From Thermoleophilaceae bacterium (GTDB taxonomy: Bacteria > Actinomycetota > Thermoleophilia > Solirubrobacterales > Thermoleophilaceae): DNA of 6,782 nucleotides. The notes under the pieces are model-generated. The model did not search any database, was not told where the DNA came from, and saw only the letters and a list, made by a program, of their open reading frames with translations. The position numbers and the translations under genes are program-made. The stretch is taken from the NCBI GenBank assembly GCA_013813135.1, contig JACCSF010000190.1:1-6782 (forward strand), read 5' to 3'. Positions 1 to 6,358 of the stretch are shown here, in pieces. The first letter of the stretch is position 1; every line of letters starts with the position of its first letter.

Positions 1-1185
1 GTGTTGCGGATCCAGCTCCCCGAAGTCCGGAGGTCGTCGATGGTCAGGTTCTCCAACGCAGGTCGCCGAGGCGTTTCAGCCGTTCTGGGCCGCGCTGCAG
101 CGCGGCGAGTTCATCACCGACGCGGCCGCGGAGGTGGGCACGTATCGCAAGAAGGGCACACGGTGGGTGGCCGCCGCGGGCGGGGTCCGCCCTCGTCGCG
201 GTCGTGATTTGAAGGGTCGCTGCCTGTCGTTCGGGGAGCGCGAGGAGATCGCGCTCGCGAGGGCGCGTGGGGAGTCGTGTCGCTTGATCGCCCGGCGTCT
301 CGGGCGCTCTGCGTCGACGGTCTCGCGCGAGCGGCGGCTACCGAGCCACCACGGCGCACGCGCTCGCCTATGAGCGCGCGAGCCGCCCCAAGCCGGCGAA
401 GCTCGCTACGAACCTGGCGCTGCGGGCCAAGGTGGAGGAGGATCTGGCTCACCGCTACTCGCCCGAGCAGATCGTAGGGCGGTTGCGCCTCGAGTTCCCT
501 GACGACCCGGAGATGTCGGTGTCGACCGAGACGATCTACCAGTCGTTGTATGTGCAGTCGAGGGCGCTGCGCCGCGAGCTGACCCGGTGTCTGCGCACCG
601 GCAGGGCGCTGCGCCAGCCCGGCCGCAGGGCCGACCAGCGCAAGAACCGGATCCCCGACATGGTCAACATCTCCCAGCGCCCGCCCGAGGCCCGAGATCG
701 TGCGGTCTCCGGACACTGGGAGGGTGACCTGCTGATTGGCAAGCGAAACGCCACGGCGATCGGCACGCTCGTCGAGCGCAGCAGCGGCTACGCGATGCTG
801 GTGCACCTTCCCGACGGCTACAAGCCCGAGCAGGTCTCAGGCGCGCTCGCCGCGAAGGTCCGGACGCTGCCCGAGGCACTGCGGCGCTCGCTGACCTGGG
901 ACCAGGGCCCCGAGATGCGCGACTGGAAGCAAGTGCGCGTCGACGCCGGCATCGAGGTCTACTTCTGCGACCCCCACGCACCCTGGCAGCGCGGCACCAA
1001 CGAGAACACCAACGGGCTGCTGCGCCAGTAACTTCCCCAAGGGCAGCGACCTGAAGGTCCACACCGAGGCCGACCTCGACGCCGTCGCCGACGAGCTCAA
1101 CGACCGACCCCGCAAACGACTGGGCTTCAACAAGCCCACTGAGAAGATTGCTGACCTACTGTTGCAATGACCGCTCGAATCCGCC
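1..1185 (+). mobile_element. IS30-family insertion sequence, nearly complete, left tip cut by window edge
   Basis: A single transposase gene occupies nearly the whole element, which is the IS30 layout. The gene stops at 1170. The bases around its last codons and just beyond (about 1160-1185) read on the reverse strand as a sequence starting GGCGGATTCGAGCGGTCATT, which I take to be the right terminal repeat overlapping the gene end. The window's first bases (GTGTTGCGGATCC) look like the inner part of a related left repeat, so the outer few bases probably lie before position 1. Both ends are inferred by eye. No target duplication can be checked because the left flank is missing. Confidence 0.7.
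40..1170 (+). pseudogene. IS30-family DDE transposase, three frame disruptions
   Basis: This would be the element's transposase, about 377 residues if the frame were restored. The start is ATG at 40, six bases after GGAGG (29-33). It begins MVRFSNA in frame 1. Near 60 the match jumps to frame 2 (VAEAFQPFWAALQRGEFIT), which continues through the helix-turn-helix region (LSFGEREEIALARA, LIARRLGRSASTVSRE) to 331. There the frame changes again, apparently through a small deletion that removes the residues normally following SRE. Frame 3 (GYRATTAHALAYERA) then runs to a TAA at 1029-1031. Reading TAC instead, by dropping one A, gives YFPKGSDL and continues to LLLQ and a TGA at 1168-1170. The catalytic triad is intact: Asp at 726-728 (HWEGD), Asp at 900-902 (WDQGPE) and Glu at 1002-1004 (NENTNG), with 33 residues between the second Asp and Glu as usual for IS30. 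The broken frames make it inactive as written. Confidence 0.88.
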
Positions 1186-1599
1186 CATCCTCCAACGGGA
1201 CACCGCTCCCGCTGTCGGCCCGAAGCAGGCATCCCCGGCGGCTCCTCGCGGGCGCTCGCTCCGGACGAGCAGCAGAAGCGATGGCACCGCCCGCGCGGAC
1301 GATCGCTTCCGGCGCCTCGCAGGAGCGCCTCGGTCCAAGAGTCCGGCGACTCCCCAATTTGGCGCGCTGTTCGACCCACCGTCGTAGCTTGCTCCTCATC
1401 GACGATTCGGCTCGGCCGGCGAGCATGGATTGCACGCGTACGTAATAGGGATCCGCCACGTCCTCCGCAACGGTCCGTTCGATAGATGCGGGTTATAACA
1501 AGGGTCATCGAAGTGATTGGACGGCTGATCAGGCGCGGCGTAGGATCGGACCGCGTTTCCTGCCGCGATCGGCGCGGCTCTGCACGACAGGGAGGACTC
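1186..1599. other. Gene-free stretch upstream of formate dehydrogenase
   Basis: I find no convincing gene on either strand. Open frames here have no recognisable motifs and look like high-GC chance. The only notable element is an 8-bp palindrome GTTATAAC (1492-1499) in otherwise GC-rich DNA. It contains TATAAC (1494-1499), a good match to a -10 hexamer, about 100 bases before the formate dehydrogenase start. No clear -35 box lies 16-18 bases upstream, so a promoter there is only possible. The AT-rich palindrome could equally be part of a regulator site. Confidence 0.4.
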
Positions 1600-2802
1600 A
1601 TGGCGAAGGTTCTGTGCGTGCTCTATGACGATCCGGTTGGCGGCTATCCGCCTGTCTATGCTCGCGACAGCGTGCCCGCGATCGGCGGCTACCACGATGG
1701 ACAGACGACGCCGAGCCCGGAGCAGATCGATTTCACGCCGGGTGAGCTGCTCGGCAGCGTTTCGGGCGAGTTGGGGCTTCGCGGCTTCCTCGAGGAGCGT
1801 GGGCACCGCCTGCTCGTCACCTCCGACAAGGAGGGTCTGGACTCGGAGTTCGAGCGCGAGCTGCCAGACGCCGATGTGGTGATCTCCCAGCCGTTCTGGC
1901 CGGCGTACCTGACGGCCGAGCGGATCGCGAAGGCGCCGCGGCTCAAGCTGGCCGTGACGGCGGGCATCGGGTCAGACCATGTCGATCTCGACGCCGCGAT
2001 CGCTCACGGGATGACGGTCGCCGAGGTCACCTACAGCAACAGCATCAGCGTGTCAGAGCATGTGGTGATGATGATCCTCGCACTGGTGCGCAACTACATC
2101 CCGTCCCACCAGTGGGTCCTTGATGGCGGCTGGAACATCGCCGACTGCGTCGCCAGGTCCTACGACTTGGAGGGCATGCAGGTCGGCACGGTCGCCGCGG
2201 GCCGGATCGGGTCGGCCGTCCTGCGGCGGCTGAAGGCCTTCGATGTCGGCCTGCACTACACCGACCGCCATCGCCTCACCGAGGAGGTCGAGCAGGAACT
2301 CGGCCTGACCTACCACGCGACAACCGAGGAGCTCGTCAGGGTATGTGACGTCGTGACCATCAACGCCCCGTTGCATCCCGAGACCGAGCACCTGTTCGAT
2401 GACGAGTTGATCGCGAAGATGAAGCGCGGGGCGTATCTCGTCAACACCGCGCGGGGCAAGATCTGCGATCGGGACGCGATCGTGCGCGCGCTCGAGACTG
2501 GCCAGCTCGCCGGGTACGCCGGGGATGTCTGGTTTCCCCAGCCCGCGCCGCCCGACCATCCTTGGCGGACGATGCCTCACCACGGCATGACGCCGCACGT
2601 GTCGGGATCGTCGTTGTCGGCGCAGGCGCGCTATGCCGCGGGCACACGGGAGATCCTCGAGTGCTGGTTTGCGGAGCGTCCGATCCGCGAGGAGTACCTG
2701 ATCGTCGCGGGCGGTGGGCTGGCGGGGGCGGGTGCGCACTCCTACAGCGCCCGCGAGACCTCCCGCAACGCGGATGAGGGTGATCAGGCGGAGCCCGGCT
2801 GA
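1600..2802 (+). CDS. fdh: NAD-dependent formate dehydrogenase
   Basis: This enzyme oxidises formate to CO2 with NAD+ as acceptor, without metal cofactors, in the cytoplasm. The 400-residue protein aligns by memory almost end to end with the Pseudomonas sp. 101 enzyme, from MAKVLCVLYDDPV to GAHSYS. That fixes the ATG at 1600, four bases after GGAGG (1591-1595); an upstream in-frame start at 1486 has no such support. Substrate and catalytic residues are all present, numbered with Met: Ile123 and Gly124 (AGIGSDH), Asn147, Arg285, Asp309, Gln314, His333 and Ser335. The coenzyme domain has the family's GTVAAGRIG loop (196-204), with Asp222-Arg223 after it indicating NAD rather than NADP. His380 near the C-terminus is also kept. 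Two positions that are Cys in the Pseudomonas enzyme are Ser146 and Ala256 here. Only the last 15-20 residues differ freely. The gene is intact although its neighbours are broken. A degraded LysR regulator follows on the same strand. Confidence 0.97.
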   Translation: MAKVLCVLYDDPVGGYPPVYARDSVPAIGGYHDGQTTPSPEQIDFTPGELLGSVSGELGLRGFLEERGHRLLVTSDKEGLDSEFERELPDADVVISQPFWPAYLTAERIAKAPRLKLAVTAGIGSDHVDLDAAIAHGMTVAEVTYSNSISVSEHVVMMILALVRNYIPSHQWVLDGGWNIADCVARSYDLEGMQVGTVAAGRIGSAVLRRLKAFDVGLHYTDRHRLTEEVEQELGLTYHATTEELVRVCDVVTINAPLHPETEHLFDDELIAKMKRGAYLVNTARGKICDRDAIVRALETGQLAGYAGDVWFPQPAPPDHPWRTMPHHGMTPHVSGSSLSAQARYAAGTREILECWFAERPIREEYLIVAGGGLAGAGAHSYSARETSRNADEGDQAEPG

Positions 2803-2825
2803 GATCTGGCGCCGGCCGGCCGCTT

Positions 2826-2950
2826 CTCCACCAGCTCGAGTACCTCACTGCCCTGGCCCGCGAGCGGCACTTCGGCCGCGCGGTGGCGGCCTGTACGCGC
2901 AGGCGGCCCCGCTCCCGCCTAACGATCGCGGCCCGGCAGGCGCTGCTGCA
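2826..2950 (+). pseudogene. LysR-family regulator, degraded N-terminal fragment
   Basis: From 2826 the plus strand reads LHQLEYLTALARERHFGRA and then VAAC, which is the characteristic opening of LysR-type transcription factors: helix 1 and the start of the winged helix-turn-helix. The usual continuation (a Gln-Pro-Ala-Leu-Ser recognition helix) is not readable. After the Cys codon the frame runs into arginine-rich chance sequence, and recognisable similarity fades by about 2950. No start codon is available in this frame; it lies 24 bases after the formate dehydrogenase stop. The effector-binding domain of about 200 residues is absent, because the next recognisable gene, on the other strand, ends at 3039. 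I read it as the remains of a regulator that may once have served this locus. The family call rests on about 23 residues. Confidence 0.55.
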
Positions 2951-3038
2951 CGGCCACCGATCGAGTTCGCCGACGCCCCGCTCGACGCCCGCTCCACCGT
3001 CGACGTCGCCGTGGGGCCGGCCTGATCTGCAGGGGAAC
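2951..3038. other. Unassigned gap between LysR remnant and urea-transporter remnant
   Basis: I recognise nothing here. One plus-strand frame reads EFADAPLDARSTVDVAVGP to a TGA at 3023-3025, but it has no start and matches no family I know. It may be more debris of the degraded regulator or neutral sequence. Confidence 0.3.
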
Positions 3039-3746
3039 TCAGGTTGCGGGTCGAGCCTGGGGCCCGGCGGGTGGAATGTCTTCTGCTGGAGTGGCCCGCT
3101 CCTGGCGGTACCGCCGAAGATTTCCTTCCGGAGTCGTGATGTCGGCGGGCTCCACCGGAACCAGCTTGTCGGTCGAGTACTTCATGATCGTGAAGGCCAG
3201 CGTGCCGAAGCAGAAAGGTAGGGTCAGAGCGGGCAGGCCCCAGGGTATGAACAGCGCGGCGATGGCCCCGAAGAGCATGGCGGTGAAGACCGCACAGGCG
3301 ACAGCGAGTATCGCCGAACGAACGCTCAGAACGTAGAAGACGCCGCCGATGGCCAGGCAGGCGTCGAAGGAGTTGAAGCCCCAGAGGCCGTTGTAGATCG
3401 CGATCCCGTTGGCGCCGAGCGCCAAACCCGTGAGCATTCCCACGGCGGACCCGATGAGCGCGAACGCCGCCGCGATCCGCGACGCGACAGCGATCCCGAC
3501 GACCATCAGGATCCCCGCTACGACGTCGTTGGCGAAGAAGAGTTGACCGATGCCGCGGAAGATCGCGTTCGCCCAGCCTTCGATGTTGTCGGCGCTCGTA
3601 GCCGTCTCGACCGACCGTAGCGCGGTCTCGACGTTGTCGCCGACCGCCTGCACCTCCGCTGGCCCGACGAGGGGCCCGACCTGGGCGTTGGCGAGCTGGA
3701 GCCCGGCCTCGAGGAAGATCAGCGTCGCGAAGTTGAAGGGTAGCCG
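3039..3746 (-). pseudogene. Urea transporter (UT/SLC14 family), C-terminal half only
   Basis: Urea transporters are channel-like membrane proteins built from two homologous halves. About 235 residues remain here, in one clean frame ending at TGA (3041-3039). The fragment begins with LPFNFATLIFL, which matches the end of the first half of the family. Next come a soluble-looking linker and the second half: RGIGQLFFANDVVAGILM, several hydrophobic helices, the signature IYNGLWGFNS (GLWGFN at 3389-3372), LAIGGVFYVL, and WGLPALTLPFCFGTLAF. These resemble the second half of vertebrate UT proteins as well as bacterial ones. A polar tail of about 45 residues follows. The whole first half and the start codon are missing: upstream of about 3746 the sequence is antisense to istA. 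The frame happens to stay open to 4478 across istA, but that extension has no transporter-like sequence and I regard it as chance. The fragment cannot form a working channel. Confidence 0.82.
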
Positions 3747-3749
3747 GCG

Positions 3750-4349
3750 CAGACCGACGAGGAAGCCACACCGCGCGTGGATAACAAGGCGTTGGTCACG
3801 GTCCGTCAGAACCGCTACTCGGTGCCGGTCGCGCTGGTCGGCCGCCGGTTGCGCGCCCGGATCGGCGCCCGCGAGATCACCGTGTTCGCCGACGGGCGCG
3901 AGGTCGCGCGCCACGACCGGCTGGTCGGGCGTTTCGGCGTCTCGGCGCAGTTGGATCACTACCTCGAGCTGCTGGCCCGCAAGCCCGGCGCGCTGGCCGG
4001 CTCGCTCGCGCTGCACCAGCAACGCCAGCGCGGCCACTGGCCGGGCTGCTTGGATGAGCTCTGGACACGCATCGCCGAGCGCTACGGCACATCCGAGGCG
4101 GCGCGGCAGATGGTCGACGTCTTGCTGCTCTGCCGCGAGCACGGCCCCGCGCCGGTCGAGCTCGCTGTCCGCGGCGCGTTGGCTGCCGGCGCGCACGATG
4201 GACGCGCCGTTGGGCTGCTTGCCCGTCGCGCCGAGCGCCCGCCAGCGGTCGCCCTGCACGGTTTGCCCGATCGTCTGCAGGCGATCCAGCGGCCCGCGCC
4301 GACGCTGGGCGACTACAACCGTCTGCTCGCGCTCGGAGGCCGGCGATGA
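3750..4349 (+). pseudogene. istA: IS21 transposase IstA, C-terminal fragment
   Basis: IstA is the DDE transposase of IS21 elements, normally around 400-520 residues. Only the part after the catalytic core is present. The recognisable sequence starts near TPRVDNKALVTVRQNRYSVP, the small beta-domain that follows the DDE core in IstA, then RRLRARIGAREITVFADGRE, a helical stretch (DHYLELLARKPGAL) and the C-terminal tail to TGA at 4347-4349. The frame is open back to a TAG at 3741-3743, so no N-terminal domain, helix-turn-helix or catalytic Asp/Glu is encoded. A GTG at 3777 could start translation but would give only about 190 residues without a catalytic core. The stop overlaps the istB start (ATGA at 4346-4349), the usual coupled arrangement. 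Confidence 0.88.
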
Positions 4350-5137
4350 GCGCCCCCGCGAAGGTTCAGGCGCTCTAGGCGCTGATCGACGCGCACGCCG
4401 GCGAACTGCACCTGCCGACCGTCCGGCGGCGCTTCCGCGCGCTCGCCGAGGAGGCCACCCGCGAGCAACAGACCCCAATCGCCTACCTCGCCGCGCTGCT
4501 GGAAGCCGAGGTGGCCGAACGCGCCGAGCGCCGCGAGCGTCGCCGGCTAATCGATGCCCGCTTTCCGATCATGAAGCGCCTGGAGGACTTCCGCTTCACC
4601 GACAACCCCAACGTCCCGCAGGCCACCATCGCCACGTTGGCCCAGGGCGGCTGGATCGACGACCGCGAGAGCGTGATCTTCATCGGCGAATCCGGGACCG
4701 GCAAAACGATGCTGGCCACCACACTGGCCGTCTGCGCCTGCCAGCAAGGCCGACGCGTCCGCTTCACCACCCTCGCCCAGCTGGCCAACGACCTCCAAGA
4801 AGCCGAAGGCCACCGCGAACTGCAACGCGTCGTCGGCCGCTACGCGCGCGCGGAACTTCTGGTCATCGACGAGCTCGGGTTCATCGCACTGCCCGAGGGC
4901 GCCGCCGAGCTCGTCTTCCAAGTCATCAGCGAGCGCAACGAGAAGTCCTCGCTGATCGTCACCACCTCACTGCCCTTCGGGGAATGGACCAAGGTCTTTC
5001 CCGACCCGCGCCTGGCCAAGGCCGTCGTCGACCGCCTCACCCACAAGGCGCACATCATCGAGACCGGCACCGAATCCTGGCGCTTCCGCCACGGCCTCCC
5101 ACGCCGCGACCTCCGTCCGACCAAGGAGACCACCTGA
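4346..5137 (+). pseudogene. istB: IS21 helper ATPase IstB with in-frame stop at codon 11
   Basis: IstB is the AAA+ ATPase that assembles on DNA and guides IstA to its target. The expected start is the ATG at 4346, overlapping the istA stop. Translation meets TAG at 4376-4378 (codon 11, between VQAL and ALIDAHAGELHLPTVRRRF). Beyond it the frame is intact to TGA at 5137, 263 codons in all, the family's normal size. Walker A is GESGTGKT (4685-4708; Pro is more usual in place of Ser or Glu), Walker B is LLVIDELGF, and SLIVTTSLPFGEW with DRLTHKAHII matches the C-terminal part of the ATPase domain. A GTG at 4511 could reinitiate and give 208 residues that keep the whole ATPase core but lose the N-terminal segment thought to contact IstA or DNA. 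A one-base change from CAG or GAG would explain the stop. With istA truncated, the element cannot move on its own. Confidence 0.88.
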
Positions 5138-5270
5138 CCCCCGATCGCTCGGCGCGCACCCCCTTGTCGCCGCTCCGGCTCGCCCTCCGGGCTCACCTCC
5201 GCGACGACGACAGCGACCCCTACGAACACCGATGCGAGAAGATCCAACACCACAACGACACGACGCCAGG

Positions 5271-5318
5271 TGGGGCCACTTCAGAGTGCCGCACTGGGGC
5301 CACTGCAGGTTGCCGTTC
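5271..5318 (+). repeat. Two tandem 24-bp repeats at the IS21 right end
   Basis: Units 5271-5294 and 5295-5318 both begin TGGGGCCACT and share the core TGCCG; by my count 19 of 24 positions agree. IS21 elements carry multiple repeated transposase-binding sites just inside each terminus, so these are probably IstA binding sites. The element then ends with TCA at 5321. Confidence 0.7.
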
Positions 5319-5442
5319 TCACCCGCAGCGTCACGCTCCAAGTGCCTTCAAGGCGAGGGCTCTGGGCGTGGCTGCTCGCCGGGGTAGCCGCGAGGGACGC
5401 CAGCGCGCTGAGCACGACTAGCGCTGCGAGCGAGACCCGCAC
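5281..5442 (-). pseudogene. Secreted protein, N-terminus only, cut by IS21
   Basis: On the minus strand a GTG at 5442 opens a frame with a typical Sec signal peptide: a short basic start (VRVS), a hydrophobic core (LAALVVLSALASLAATP) and a likely signal peptidase site after Ser-His-Ala (residues 24-26). The mature part begins QSPRLEGTWSVTLR, which looks like the first strand of a small extracytoplasmic domain. Native sequence ends at 5322; the frame then reads into the IS21 terminus and stops at TGA (5283-5281), for 53 codons. GTG is the only plausible start because an in-frame TAG lies four codons upstream. The ribosome site is weak (AGG within GATAGGTTG). I do not recognise the family from 14 mature residues. 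The gene's remainder is not in this window. Confidence 0.6.
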
Positions 5443-5511
5443 CCCGACAACCTATCGCCGGCCGGGGGTGAGCGACCGTCGGTCGGCCGGACGCGGCGGA
5501 GGGGGTCTAGC

Positions 5512-5823
5512 GTGCCGACCATGCGCGACTTCCCCAGCTGGACCGACGAACAGCTAGAGCAATTCGCCAGCGAGCAGGGCGAGCTGTTCGGCTTGACGTT
5601 CGCGGTCGAAGAGCGGCCACGGCTCGGCGGTTCGGACGACCCCACCGTCTGGTTCGCCGCCCTGAAGCAGATGAACGTGCCCATGGCGCCCGATGGGGTC
5701 GGGATCCTGGGTGCTGAGGCGCCTTCGCGCCGGACGGCGCTGGTCGGTCTGGCCCAGCTGCTCGACACGCTCACGGACAGCGAGCGGCAGTGGCTCTTGC
5801 TCCGCCGGCCGCCGGAGGAGTAG
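5512..5823 (+). CDS. Hypothetical protein, 103 residues
   Basis: I do not recognise this protein. It starts at GTG 5512, preferred over ATG 5521 because GGAGG (5498-5502) is nine bases from the GTG but 18 from the ATG. It is acidic and soluble-looking, with no membrane segment or signal peptide. Residues 1-30 (MRDFPSWTDEQLEQFASEQ and following) suggest an amphipathic helix. A middle section DDPTVWFAALKQMNVPMAP and a C-terminal helix rich in Leu (ALVGLAQLLDTLTDSERQWL) end in a charged RRPPEE tail. The good ribosome site and a composition unlike a chance frame support a real gene. It lies divergent from the truncated signal-peptide gene and convergent with the DUF1918 gene. Confidence 0.68.
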   Translation: MPTMRDFPSWTDEQLEQFASEQGELFGLTFAVEERPRLGGSDDPTVWFAALKQMNVPMAPDGVGILGAEAPSRRTALVGLAQLLDTLTDSERQWLLLRRPPEE

Positions 5824-5828
5824 GAAGG

Positions 5829-5909
5829 CCCCGGCGCCACGTAGATACCCGGGGGAGGCCAAGCCGGGGTTTGTCAGAGCATTCGGCCCGCCAACTCACA
5901 GCCGGTTGG
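5829..5909. terminator. Possible terminator hairpins between convergent genes
   Basis: CCCCGGC (5829-5835) pairs perfectly with GCCGGGG (5863-5869), which is followed by TTTG; it starts six bases after the orphan gene's stop. The loop is long (27 bases), but an inner CCCGG/CCGGG pairing is also possible. A second small hairpin, CCAAC (5891-5895) with GTTGG (5905-5909), lies 15 bases past the DUF1918 stop on the minus strand. Both are weak: short T-run or none. The position between two convergent genes is what makes termination plausible. Confidence 0.35.
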
Positions 5910-5924
5910 TTCGCCCGAGCGCCG

Positions 5925-6122
5925 CTACGCCCGCTTTGCCGGCTCGGCAGGACCCAGCGCGCCCGCCGCGGGTGTGTAGATGCTCTCGTGCCCGTCGTCC
6001 CAGCTGATGCGATAGCGAGGGGAAGGCGCCCGGTGCACCACCTCGTCTATGACGCCGGTCCGAGGCGGTTGCTCGGTCGACTCGGACTCAACCTTCACGC
6101 GATCTCCGGCCTTGAACTCCAT
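5925..6122 (-). CDS. DUF1918 domain protein
   Basis: This 65-residue protein begins MEFKAGDRVKVES and contains RTGVIDEV (21-28) and YRISWDDGHES (37-47), the hallmarks of DUF1918, a small beta-barrel family (SH3-like by appearance) common in actinobacteria. The usual family length is about 55-70 residues. Its biochemical role is unknown to me; the WDDGHES motif is the most conserved part. The start is secure: AGGAGGA (6135-6129) sits six bases before the ATG. The last 14 residues, after the YTP at 49-51, are low-complexity Ala/Pro/Gly and probably disordered. It is a single gene, convergent with the orphan at 5512. Confidence 0.9.
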   Translation of the reverse strand: MEFKAGDRVKVESESTEQPPRTGVIDEVVHRAPSPRYRISWDDGHESIYTPAAGALGPAEPAKRA

Positions 6123-6175
6123 GCCCTCTCCTCCTGACTCGCCTCACGTACCGTGATAGCAGAAAGCGTGTACCC

Positions 6176-6229
6176 GTGAGGATGGTTGTGGTCCAGGCGG
6201 TCGCGGGTTCGAGTCCGGTCGCTCACCCC
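6176..6229 (+). tRNA. tRNA-like 3' fragment, not a full tRNA
   Basis: GGTCGCGGGTTCGAGTCCGG closely resembles the variable loop and T arm of a tRNA (loop TTCGAGT at 6207-6213 region, stem GCGGG/CCGGT with one mismatch where CCCGT would pair fully). It is followed by CGCTCACCCC, like an acceptor 3' strand. A matching GTGAG lies only about 50 bases upstream (6176-6180), too close for an intact tRNA of 73 or more bases, and no D arm or anticodon arm can be folded. It may be a tRNA remnant or an attachment-site duplicate left by an integrated element. A chance match is possible. Confidence 0.3.
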
Positions 6230-6358
6230 TCAAGAAGGCCCTGGAGAGCGAGGCCTTTCCCGCCCATCGCATTGGGCGGCTCGATCTCTCGTGTTACCAG
6301 CGTCGTACCAAAAGTGTGTAAGTCGGGGGCGTTTGACTGAGCGCTCAGCTCGAACGAG
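6230..6358. other. Gene-free stretch with a 12-bp palindrome
   Basis: Together with the tRNA-like piece, 6123-6358 holds no recognisable gene. The clear feature is a perfect 12-bp palindrome, CTGAGCGCTCAG (6337-6348), ending ten bases before the first ATG of the next small frame. Its position would suit an operator, but palindromes of this composition also occur by chance in high-GC DNA. Confidence 0.35.

Larger units (their letters stand above)
3747..5321 (+). mobile_element. IS21-family element, 5' part missing
   Basis: The istA and istB genes in order, overlapping at ATGA, define the IS21 family. The left end and most of istA are absent; the element starts abruptly against the urea-transporter fragment somewhere between about 3745 and 3768. 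The right end is placed at 5321: on the reverse strand it opens TGAGAACGG, starting with TG as IS21 ends do, and is followed inward by two related 24-bp repeats. Bases 5138-5270 between istB and the repeats are non-coding. The right end falls inside a secreted-protein gene. The left boundary is approximate. Confidence 0.75.

Noticed and set aside
1029..1031. Programmed frameshift in the IS30 transposase
   Set aside because: There is no slippery heptamer or downstream hairpin at the site, and IS30 elements normally use a single frame. A one-base insertion explains it.
1486..1599. N-terminal extension of formate dehydrogenase from ATG 1486
   Set aside because: The known family starts at MAKVLC, and the ATG at 1600 has its own GGAGG site. 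The extension is arginine-rich with no family match.
2053..2739. Minus-strand 228-residue frame opposite formate dehydrogenase
   Set aside because: It is the complement of a strongly conserved enzyme gene and has no recognisable motifs.
3747..4478. Minus-strand continuation of the urea-transporter frame to 4478, giving a 479-residue protein
   Set aside because: Everything before LPFNFATL is antisense to a clear istA gene and shows no hydrophobic helices. Long antisense frames are common in high-GC DNA.
3550..5421. Plus-strand 623-residue open frame
   Set aside because: It crosses the transporter fragment, istA and istB out of their frames and is rich in Arg, Pro, Ala and Thr, as expected of a chance frame in GC-rich sequence.
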